In this document: piece by piece, positions 12,336 to 25,270 of the stretch
How positions within the stretch are numbered: position 1 is the stretch's first letter
Layout: each line of letters begins with the position of its first letter
Assembly: GCF_036850765.1 (NCBI RefSeq)
Contig: NC_089493.1
Coordinates: 191,536,706 to 191,600,705 of the forward strand
Origin: Saccopteryx bilineata
Lineage: Eukaryota > Chordata > Mammalia > Chiroptera > Emballonuridae
Direction: 5' to 3'
Length of the DNA stretch: 64,000 bases
Program-made: the position numbers and the translations under genes
The notes under the pieces: generated by a model
Database searches by the model: none
Told to the model about the DNA's origin: nothing
Seen by the model: the letters and a program-made list of their open reading frames with translations, nothing else

Positions 12336-13369
12336 CAATCCCACGTAACACCCCCCTATATACAGTCCCACGTAACATCCCTCACATACAGTCCCACGTA
12401 ACATCCCTCATATATACAGTCCCACGTAACATCCCCTTATAAAATACAGTCCCACGTAACATCCCTTCATATATACAGTCCCACGTAACATCCCCTTATA
12501 AATACAGTCCCACGTAACATCCCTCATATATACAGTCCCACGTAACACCCCTCTATATACAGTCCCACGTAACATCCCTTCATATATACAGTCCCACGTA
12601 ACATCCCTCATATATACAGTCCCACGTAACACCCCCCTATATACAGTCCCACGTAACATCCCTCACATACAGTCCCACGTAACATCCCTCATATATACAG
12701 TCCCACGGAACATCCCCTCACAGTCCCACGTAACATCCTCTCACATACAGTCCCACGTAACATCCCTCATATATACAGTCCCACGTAACATCCCCTCACA
12801 TACAGTCCCACGTAACATCCCCTCACATACAGTCTCACGTAACATCCCTTCATATATACAGTCCCACGTAACACCCCCCTATATACAGTCCCACGTAACA
12901 TCCCTCACATACAGTCCCACGTAACATCCCTCATATATACAGTCCCACGTAACATCCCCTTATAAAATACAGTCCCACGTAACATCCCTTCATATATACA
13001 GTCCCACGTAACATCCCCTTATAAATACAGTCCCACGTAACATCCCTCATATATACAGTCCCACGTAACACCCCTCTATATACAGTCCCACGTAACATCC
13101 CTTCATATATACAGTCCCACGTAACATCCCTCATATATACAGTCCCACGTAACACCCCCCTATATACAGTCCCACGTAACATCCCTCACATACAGTCCCA
13201 CGTAACATCCCTCATATATACAGTCCCACGGAACATCCCCTCACAGTCCCACGTAACATCCTCTCACATACAGTCCCACGTAACATCCCTCATATATACA
13301 GTCCCACGTAACATCCCCTCACATACAGTCCCACGTAACATCCCCTCACATACAGTCTCACGTAACATC
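12336..13369. repeat. 523-bp tandem duplication inside the satellite
   Basis: The block 12336-12846 is repeated at 12859-13369 with a constant offset of 523 bp, including two rare private variants: TTATAAAATA (an extra A) and CCCACGGAAC (a G replacing T) at about 12704 and 13227. A third related copy lies at about 19483-19993 without the tandem doubling. This is a recent unequal-exchange or slippage product. Confidence 0.85.
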
Positions 13370-14780
13370 CCTCATATATACAGTCCCACGTAACATCCCT
13401 CACATACAGTCCCACGTAACATCCCCATATATACAGTCCCACGTAACACCCCATATATACAGTCCCATGTAACATCCCCTCACATACAGTCCCACGTAAC
13501 ATCCCTCATATATACAGTCCCACGTAACATCCCTCATATATACAGTCCCACGTAACATCCCCTCACATACAGTCCCACGTAACATCCCTTCATATATACA
13601 GTCCCATGTAACATTCCCTTATAAATACAGTCCCACATAACATCCCCTCACATACAGTCCCACGTAACACCCCATATATACAGTCCCACGTAACATCCCT
13701 CACATACAGTGCCACGTAACATCCCTCATATATACAGTCCGACGTAACACGCCCCTATATACAGTCCCACGTAACATCCCTCACATACAGTCCCACGTAA
13801 CATCCCCTCACATACACTCCCACGTAACATCCCCTCATATATACAGTCCCACGTAACATCCCTCACATACAGTCCCACGTAACATCCCTTCATATATACA
13901 GTCCCACGTAACATCCCTCACATACAGTCCCACGTAACATCCCTCACATACAGTCCCACGTAACATCCCCTCATATATACAGTCCCATGTAACATCCCTC
14001 ATATATACAGTCCCACGTAACATCCCCTCATATATACAGTCCCACGTAACATCCCCTCATATATACAGTCCCACGTAACATCCCTCATATATACAGTCCC
14101 ACGTAACATCCCTCACATACAGTCCCACGTAACATCCCTCACATACAGTCCCACGTAACATCCCTTCATATATACAGTCCCACGTAACACCCCATATATA
14201 CAGTCCCACGTAACATTCCTCACATACAGTCCCACATAACATCCCTCATATATACAGTCCCACGTAACACCCCCCTATATACAGTCCCACGTAACATCCC
14301 TCACATACAGTCCCACGTAACATCCCTCATATATACAGTCCCACGTAACATCCCCTTATAAATACAGTCCCACGTAACATCCCTTCATATATACAGTCCC
14401 ACGTAACATCCCCTTATAAATACAGTCCCACGTAACATCCCTCATATATACAGTCCCACGTAACACCCCCCTATATACAGTCCCACGTAACATCCCTCAC
14501 ATACAGTCCCACGTAACATCCCTCATATATACAGTCCCACGTAACATCCCCTCACAGTCCCACGTAACATCCTCTCACATACAGTCCCACGTAACATCCC
14601 TCATATATACAGTCCCACGTAACATCCCTCATATATACAGTCCCACGTAACATCCCCTCACATACAGTCCCACGTAACATCCCCTCACATACAGTCTCAC
14701 GTAACATCCCTCATATATACAGTCCCACGTAACATCCCTCACATACAGTCCCACGTAACATCCCCATATATACAGTCCCA
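12905..14780. repeat. left copy of a 1.9-kb duplicated satellite block
   Basis: Matches 19529-21404 monomer for monomer at an offset of 6624, dropping to 6622 after a 2-bp loss at about 20110 (CACATAGTCCC in place of CACATACAGTCCC). Few base differences were noticed, for example CACTCCC at about 13815 and CCCATGTAAC at about 13983. The two copies part at about 14780/21404 by a monomer insertion or loss. Confidence 0.8.
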
Positions 14781-14939
14781 CGTAACATCCCCTCACATAC
14801 AGTCCCACGTAACATCCCTCATATATACAGTCCCACATAACATCCCTCATATATACAGTCCCACGTAACATCCCTCATATATACAGTCCCACGTAACATC
14901 CCTCATATATACAGTCCCACGTAACATCCCTCATATATA

Positions 14940-16675
14940 CAGTCCCACGTAACATCCCTCATATATACAGTCCCACGTAACATCCTCTCACATACAGTCC
15001 CACGTAACATCCCTCATATATACAGTCCCACGTAACATCCCTCATATATACAGTCCCACGTAACATCCCCTCACATACAGTCCCACGTAACATCCCCTCA
15101 CATACAGTCTCACGTAACATCCCTCATATATACAGTCCCACGTAACATCCCTCACATACAGTCCCACGTAACATCCCTCATATATACAGTCCCACGTAAC
15201 ATCCCCTCACATACAGTCCCACGTAACATCCCCTCACATACAGTCTCACGTAACATCCCTCATATATACAGTCCCACGTAACATCCCTCACATACAGTAC
15301 CACGTAACACCCCATATATACAGTCCCATGTAACATCCCCTCACATACAGTCCCACGTAACATCCCTCATATATACAGTCCCACGTAACATCCCTCATAT
15401 ATACAGTCCCACGTAACATCCCTCATATATACAGTCCCACGTAGCATCCCTCACATACAGTCCCACGTAACATCCCCTCACATACAGTCCCACGTAACAT
15501 CCCCTCACATACAGTCCCACGTAACATCCCTTCATATATACAGTCCCATGTAACATTCCCTTATAAATACAGTCCCACATAACATCCCCTCACATACAGT
15601 CCCACGTAACATCCTCTCACATACAGTCCCACGTAACACCCCATATATACAGTCCCACGTAACATCCCTCACATACAGTGCCACATAACATCCCTCATAT
15701 ATACAGTCCGACGTAACACCCCCCTATATACAGTCCCACGTAACATCCCTCACATACAGTCCCACGTAACATCCCCTCACATACAGTCCCACGTAACATC
15801 CCCTCATATATACAGTCCCACGTAACATCCCTCATATATACAGTCCCACGTAACATCCCTCACATACAGTCCCACGTAACATCCCTTCATATATACAGTC
15901 CCACGTAACATCCCTCACATACAGTCCCACGTAACATCCCTCACATACAGTCCCACGTAACATCCCCTCATATATACAGTCCCACGTAACATCCCTCATA
16001 TATACAGTCCCACATAACATCCCCTCATATATACAGTCCCACGTAACATCCCCTCATATATACAGTCCCACGTAACATCCCTCATATATACAGTCCCACA
16101 TAACATCCCTCACATACAGTCCCACGTAACATCCCTCACATACAGTCCCACATAACATCCCTTCATATATACAGTCCCACGTAACACCCCATATATACAG
16201 TCCCACGTAACATTCCTCACATACAGTCCCACATAACATCCCTCATATATACAGTCCCACGTAACACCCCCCTATATACAGTCCCACGTAACATCCCTCA
16301 CATACAGTCCCACGTAACATCCCTCATATATACAGTCCCACGTAACATCCCCTTATAAATACAGTCCCACGTAACATCCCTTCATATATACAGTCCCACG
16401 TAACATCCCCTTATAAATACAGTCCCACGTAACATCCCTCATATATACAGTCCCATGTAACATCCCCTCACATACAGTCCCACGTAACATCCTCTCACAT
16501 ACAGTCCCACGTAACATCCCCTCACATACAGTCCCACGTAACATCCCTCATATATACAGTCCCACGTAACATCCCTCACATACAGTCCCACATAACATCC
16601 CTCATATATACAGTCCCATGTAACACCCCCCTATATACAGTCCCACGTAACATCCCTCACATACAGTCCCACGTA
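14940..16675. repeat. left copy of a 1.7-kb duplicated satellite block
   Basis: Matches 22910-24645 at a constant offset of 7970. Shared rare variants include CACGTAGCATCCC (about 15440 and 23410), CAGTACCACGTAAC (about 15296 and 23266) and GCCACATAAC (about 15680 and 23650). Only a few substitutions were seen by eye. Confidence 0.85.
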
Positions 16676-19528
16676 ACACCCTTATATATACAGTCCCATG
16701 TAACATCCCCTCACATACAGTCCCACGTAACATCCCTCACATACAGTCCCACGTAACATCCCTCACATACAGTCCCACATAACATCCCTCATATATACAG
16801 TCCCATGTAACACCCCCCTATATACAGTCCCACGTAACATCCCCTCACATACAGTCCCACGTAACACCCTTATATATACAGTCCCATGTAACATCCCCTC
16901 ACATACAGTCCCACGTAACATCCCTCACATACAGTCCCACGTAACATCCCTTCATATATACAGTCCCATGTAACATTCCCTTATAAATACAATCCCACAT
17001 AACATCCCCTCACATACAGTCCCACGTAACATCCTCTCACATACAGTCCCACGTAACACCCCATATATACAGTCCCACGTAACATCCCTCACATACAGTG
17101 CCACGTAACATCCCTCATATATACAGTCCGACGTAACACCCCCCTATATACAGTCCCACGTAACATCCCTCACATACAGTCCCACGTAACATCCCCTCAC
17201 ATACAGTCCCACGTAACATCCCTCATATATACAGTCCCACGTAACATCCCTCATATATACAGTCCCACGTAACATCCCCTCACATACAGTCCCACGTAAA
17301 ATCCCCTCACATACAGTCTCACGTAACATCCCTCATATATACAGTCCCACGTAACATCCCTCACATACAGTCCCACGTAACATCCCCATATATACAGTCC
17401 CACGTAACACCCCATATATACAGTCCCACGTAACATCCCCTCACATACAGTCCCACGTAACATCCCTCATATATACAGTTTCACGTAACATCCCTCATAT
17501 ATACAGTCCCACGTAACATCCCTCATATATACAGTCCCACGTAGCATCCCTCACATACAGTCCCAGGTAACATCCCCTCACATACAGTCCCACGTAACAT
17601 CCCCTCACATACAGTCCCACGTAACATCCCTTCATATATACAGTCCCATGTAACATTCCCTTATAAATACAGTCCCACATAACATCCCCTCACATACAGT
17701 CCCACGTAACATCCTCTCACATACAGTCCCACGTAACATCCCTTCATATATACAGTCCCACGTAACATCCCTCACATACAGTGCCACGTAACATCCCTCA
17801 TATATACAGTCCGACGTAACACCCCCCTATATACAGTCCCACGTAACATCCCTCACATACAGTCCCACGTAACATCCCCTCACATACAGTCCCACGTAAC
17901 ATCCCCTCATATATACAGTCCCACGTAACATCCCTCATATATACAGTCCCACGTAACATCCCTCACATACAGTCCCACGTAACATCCCTTCATATATACA
18001 GTCCCATGTAACATTCCCTTATAAATACAGTCCCACATAACATCCCCTCACATACAGTCCCACGTAACATCCCCTCATATATACAGTCCCACGTAACATC
18101 CCTCATATATACAGTCCCACATAACATCCCCTCATATATACAGTCCCACGTAACATCCCCTCATATATACAGTCCCACGTAACATCCCTCATATATACAG
18201 TCCCACGTAACATCCCTCACATACAGTCCCACGTAACATCCCTCACATACAGTCCCACGTAACATCCCTTCATATATACAGTCCCACGTAACACCCCATA
18301 TATACAGTCCCACGTAACATTCCTCACATACAGTCCCACATAACATCCCTCATATATACAGTCCCACGTAACACCCCCCTATATACAGTCCCACGTAACA
18401 TCCCTCACATACAGTCCCACGTAACATCCCTCATATATACAGTCCCACGTAACATCCCCTTATAAATACAGTCCCACGTAACATCCCTTCATATATACAG
18501 TCCCACGTAACATGCCCTTATAAATACAGTCCCACGTAACATCCCTCATATATACAGTCCCACGTAACACCCCTCATATATACAGTCCCACGTAACATCC
18601 CTTCATATATACAGTCCCACGTAACATCCCTCATATATACAGTCCCACGTAACACCCCCCTATATACAGTCCCACGTAACATCCCTCACATACAGTCCCA
18701 CGTAACATCCCTCATATATACAGTCCCACGTAACATCCCCTCACAGTCCCACGTAACATCCCCTCACATACAGTCCCACGTAACATCCCTCATATATACA
18801 GTCCCACGTAACATCCCTCATATATACAGTCCCACGTAACATCCCCTCACATACAGTCCCACGTAAAATCCCCTCACATACAGTCTCACGTAACATCCCT
18901 CATATATACAGTCCCACGTAACATCCCTCACATACAGTCCCACGTAACATCCCCATATATACAGTCCCACGTAACACCCCATATATACAGTCCCACGTAA
19001 CATCCCCTCACATACAGTCCCACGTAACATCCCCTCATATATACAGTCCCACGTAACATCCCTCATATATACAGTCTCACGTAACATCCCTCACATACAG
19101 TCCCACGTAACATCCCTTCATATATACAGTCCCACATAACATCCCTCACATACAGTCCCACGTAACATCCCTCACATACAGTCCCACGTAACATCCCCTC
19201 ATATATACAGTCCCACGTAACATCCCTCATATATACAGTCCCACATAACATCCCCTCATATATACAGTCCCACGTAACATCCCCTCATATATACAGTCCC
19301 ACGTAACATCCCTCATATATACAGTCCCACGTAACATCCCTCACATACAGTCCCACGTAACATCCCTCACATACAGTCCCACGTAACATCCCTTCATATA
19401 TACAGTCCCACGTAACACCCCATATATACAGTCCCACGTAACATTCCTCACATACAGTCCCACATAACATCCCTCATATATACAATCCCACGTAACACCC
19501 CCCTATATACAGTCCCACGTAACATCCC

Positions 19529-21404
19529 TCACATACAGTCCCACGTAACATCCCTCATATATACAGTCCCACGTAACATCCCCTTATAAAATACAGTCCC
19601 ACGTAACATCCCTTCATATATACAGTCCCACGTAACATCCCCTTATAAATACAGTCCCACGTAACATCCCTCATATATACAGTCCCACGTAACACCCCTC
19701 TATATACAGTCCCACGTAACATCCCTTCATATATACAGTCCCACGTAACATCCCTCATATATACAGTCCCACGTAACACCCCCCTATATACAGTCCCACG
19801 TAACATCCCTCACATACAGTCCCACGTAACATCCCTCATATATACAGTCCCACGGAACATCCCCTCACAGTCCCACGTAACATCCTCTCACATACAGTCC
19901 CACGTAACATCCCTCATATATACAGTCCCACGTAACATCCCCTCACATACAGTCCCACGTAACATCCCCTCACATACAGTCTCACGTAACATCCCTCATA
20001 TATACAGTCCCACGTAACATCCCTCACATACAGTCCCACGTAACATCCCCATATATACAGTCCCACGTAACACCCCATATATACAGTCCCATGTAACATC
20101 CCCTCACATAGTCCCACGTAACATCCCTCATATATACAGTCCCACGTAACATCCCTCATATATACAGTCCCACGTAACATCCCCTCACATACAGTCCCAC
20201 GTAACATCCCTTCATATATACAGTCCCATGTAACATTCCCTTATAAATACAGTCCCACATAACATCCCCTCACATACAGTCCCACGTAACACCCCATATA
20301 TACAGTCCCACGTAACATCCCTCACATACAGTGCCACGTAACATCCCTCATATATACAGTCCGACGTAACACGCCCCTATATACAGTCCCACGTAACATC
20401 CCTCACATACAGTCCCACGTAACATCCCCTCACATACAGTCCCACGTAACATCCCCTCATATATACAGTCCCACGTAACATCCCTCACATACAGTCCCAC
20501 GTAACATCCCTTCATATATACAGTCCCACGTAACATCCCTCACATACAGTCCCACGTAACATCCCTCACATACAGTCCCACGTAACATCCCCTCATATAT
20601 ACAGTCCCACGTAACATCCCTCATATATACAGTCCCACGTAACATCCCCTCATATATACAGTCCCACGTAACATCCCCTCATATATACAGTCCCACGTAA
20701 CATCCCTCATATATACAGTCCCACGTAACATCCCTCACATACAGTCCCACGTAACATCCCTCACATACAGTCCCACGTAACATCCCTTCATATATACAGT
20801 CCCACGTAACACCCCATATATACAGTCCCACGTAACATTCCTCACATACAGTCCCACGTAACATCCCTCATATATACAGTCCCACGTAACACCCCCCTAT
20901 ATACAGTCCCACGTAACATCCCTCACATACAGTCCCACGTAACATCCCTCATATATACAGTCCCACGTAACATCCCCTTATAAATACAGTCCCACGTAAC
21001 ATCCCTTCATATATACAGTCCCACGTAACATCCCCTTATAAATACAGTCCCACGTAACATCCCTCATATATACAGTCCCACGTAACACCCCCCTATATAC
21101 AGTCCCACGTAACATCCCTCACATACAGTCCCACGTAACATCCCTCATATATACAGTCCCACGTAACATCCCCTCACAGTCCCACGTAACATCCTCTCAC
21201 ATACAGTCCCACGTAACATCCCTCATATATACAGTCCCACGTAACATCCCTCATATATACAGTCCCACGTAACATCCCCTCACATACAGTCCCACGTAAC
21301 ATCCCCTCACATACAGTCTCACGTAACATCCCTCATATATACAGTCCCACGTAACATCCCTCACATACAGTCCCACGTAACATCCCCATATATACAGTCC
21401 CACG
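19529..21404. repeat. right copy of the 1.9-kb duplicated satellite block
   Basis: Partner of 12905-14780. The sequence just upstream, about 19063-19806, also matches 11916-12659 at an offset of 7147, so the full related tract is about 2.3 kb, with the 523-bp tandem doubling present only in the left copy. Confidence 0.8.
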
Positions 21405-22909
21405 TAACACCCCATATATACATTCCCATGTAACATCCCCTCACATACAGTCCCACGTAACATCCCTCATATATACAGTCCCACATAACATCCCTCATAT
21501 ATACAGTCCCACGTAACATCCCTCATATATACAGTCCCACGTAACATCCCTCATATATACAGTCCCACGTAGCATCCCTCACATACAGTCCCACGTAACA
21601 TCCCCTCACATACAGTCCCACGTAACATCCCCTCACATACAGTCCCACGTAACATCCCTTCATATATACAGTCCCATGTAACATTCCCTTATAAATACAA
21701 TCCCACATAACATCCCCTCACATACAGTCCCACGTAACATCCTCTCACATACAGTCCCACGTAACACCCCATATATACAGTCCCACGTAACATCCCTCAC
21801 ATACAGTGCCACGTAACATCCCTCATATATACAGTCCGACGTAACACCCCCCTATATACAGTCCCACGTAACATCCCTCACATACAGTCCCACGTAACAT
21901 CCCCTCACATACAGTCCCACGTAACATCCCCTCATATATACAGTCCCACGTAACATCCCTCATATATACAGTCCCACGTAACATCCCTCACATACAGTCC
22001 CACGTAACATCCCTTCATATATACAGTCCCATGTAACATCCCTCACATACAGTCCCACGTAACATCCCTCACATACAGTCCCACGTAACATCCCCTCATA
22101 TATACAGTCCCACGTAACATCCCTCATATATACAGTCCCACATAACATCCCCTCATATATACAGTCCCACGTAACATCCCCTCATATATACAGTCCCACG
22201 TAACATCCCTCATATATACAGTCCCACGTAACATCCCTCACATACAGTCCCACGTAACATCCCTCACATACAGTCCCACGTAACATCCCTTCATATATAC
22301 AGTCCCACGTAACACCCCATATATACAGTCCCACGTAACATTCCTCACATACAGTCCCACATAACATCCCTCATATATACAGTCCCACGTAACACCCCCC
22401 TATATACAGTCCCACGTAACATCCCTCACATACAGTCCCACGTAACATCCCTCATATATACAGTCCCACGTAACATCCCCTTATAAATACAGTCCCACGT
22501 AACATCCCTTCATATATACAGTCCCACGTAACATCCCCTTATAAATACAGTCCCACGTAACATCCCTTCATATATACAGTCCCACGTAACATCCCCTTAT
22601 AAATACAGTCCCACGTAACATCCCTTCATATATACAGTCCCACGTAACATCCCCTTATAAATACAGTCCCACGTAACATCCCTCATATATACAGTCCCAC
22701 GTAACACCCCTCATATATACAGTCCCACGTAACATCCCTTCATATATACAGTCCCACGTAACATCCCTCATATATACAGTCCCACGTAACATCCCCTCAC
22801 AGTCCCACGTAACATCCTCTCACATACAGTCCCACGTAACATCCCTCATATATACAGTCCCACGTAACATCCCTCATATATACAGTCCCACGTAACATCC
22901 CCTCACATA

Positions 22910-24645
22910 CAGTCCCACGTAACATCCCTCATATATACAGTCCCACGTAACATCCTCTCACATACAGTCCCACGTAACATCCCTCATATATACAGTCCCA
23001 CGTAACATCCCTCATATATACAGTCCCACGTAACATCCCCTCACATACAGTCCCACGTAACATCCCCTCACATACAGTCCCACGTAACATCCCTCATATA
23101 TACAGTCCCACGTAACATCCCTCACATACAGTCCCACGTAACATCCCTCATATATACAGTCCCACGTAACATCCCCTCACATACAGTCCCACGTAACATC
23201 CCCTCACATACAGTCTCACGTAACATCCCTCATATATACAGTCCCACGTAACATCCCTCACATACAGTACCACGTAACACCCCATATATACAGTCCCATG
23301 TAACATCCCCTCACATACAGTCCCACGTAACATCCCTCATATATACAGTCCCACGTAACATCCCTCATATATACAGTCCCACGTAACATCCCTCATATAT
23401 ACAGTCCCACGTAGCATCCCTCACATACAGTCCCACGTAACATCCCCTCACATACAGTCCCACGTAACATCTTCTCACATACAGTCCCACGTAACATCCC
23501 TTCATATATACAGTCCCATGTAACATTCCCTTATAAATACAGTCCCACATAACATCCCCTCACATACAGTCCCACGTAACATCCTCTCACATACAGTCCC
23601 ACGTAACACCCCATATATACAGTCCCACGTAACATCCCTCACATACAGTGCCACATAACATCCCTCATATATACAGTCCGACGTAACACCCCCCTATATA
23701 CAGTCCCACGTAACATCCCTCACATACAGTCCCACGTAACATCCCCTCACATACAGTCCCACGTAACATCCCCTCATATATACAGTCCCACGTAACATCC
23801 CTCATATATACAGTCCCACGTAACATCCCTCACATACAGTCCCACGTAACATCCCTTCATATATACAGTCCCACGTAACATCCCTCACATACAGTCCCAC
23901 GTAACATCCCTCACATACAGTCCCACGTAACATCCCCTCATATATACAGTCCCACGTAACATCCCTCATATATACAGTCCCACATAACATCCCCTCATTT
24001 ATACAGTCCCACGTAACATCCCCTCATATATACAGTCCCACGTAACATCCCTCATATATACAGTCCCACGTAACATCCCTCACATACAGTCCCACGTAAC
24101 ATCCCTCACATACAGTCCCACATAACATCCCTTCATATATACAGTCCCACGTAACACCCCATATATACAGTCCCACGTAACATTCCTCACATACAGTCCC
24201 ACATAACATCCCTCATATATACAGTCCCACGTAACACCCCCCTATATACAGTCCCACGTAACATCCCTCACATACAGTCCCACGTAACATCCCTCATATA
24301 TACAGTCCCACGTAACATCCCCTTATAAATACAGTCCCACGTAACATCCCTTCATATATACAGTCCCACGTAACATCCCCTTATAAATACAGTCCCACGT
24401 AACATCCCTCATATATACAGTCCCATGTAACATCCCCTCACATACAGTCCCACGTAACATCCTCTCACATACAGTCCCACGTAACATCCCCTCACATACA
24501 GTCCCACGTAACATCCCTCATATATACAGTCCCACGTAACATCCCTCACATACAGTCCCACATAACATCCCTCATATATACAGTCCCATGTAACACCCCC
24601 CTATATACAGTCCCACGTAACATCCCTCACATACAGTCCCACGTA
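22910..24645. repeat. right copy of the 1.7-kb duplicated satellite block
   Basis: Partner of 14940-16675. Differences noted by eye include CTTCTCACAT at about 23471, CATTTATAC at about 23997, and a CpG kept at about 24069 where the left copy has CACATA. Confidence 0.85.
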
Positions 24646-25270
24646 ACATCCCCTTATAAATACAGTCCCACGTAACATCCCTTCATATATACAGTCCCAC
24701 GTAACATCCCCTTATAAATACAGTCCCACGTAACATCCCTCATATATACAGTCCCACGTAACATCCCCTTATAAATACAGTCCCACGTAACATCCCCTTA
24801 TAAATACAGTCCCACGTAACATCCCCTCACATACAGTCCCACGTAACATCCCCTCACATACAGTCCCACGTAACATCCCCTCATATACAGTCCCACGTAA
24901 CATCCCCTCACATACAGTCCCACGTAACACCCTTATATATACAGTCCCATGTAACATCCCCTCACATACAGTCCCACGTAACATCCCTCACATACAGTCC
25001 CACGTAACATCCCTCACATACAGTCCCACGTAACATCCCCTCATATACAGTCCCACGTAACATCCCCTTATAAATACAGTCCCACGTAACATCCCTTCAT
25101 ATATACAGTCCCACGTAACATCCCCTTATAAATACAGTCCCACGTAACACCCCCATATATACAGTCCCACGTAACATCCCCTCATATACAGTCCCATGTA
25201 ACCTCACATATACAGTCCCATGTAACCCCTCATATATACAGACCCAAGTATCCCCTCATATATACAGTCC

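Noticed and set aside
11916..24984. Many minus-strand open frames of 61-97 codons with repeated residues such as MLRGTVCEGCYVGLY
   Set aside because: They are translations of the 26-29-bp satellite. 27-bp units stay in frame and other lengths shift it. No start context, splice sites or non-repeat protein sequence.
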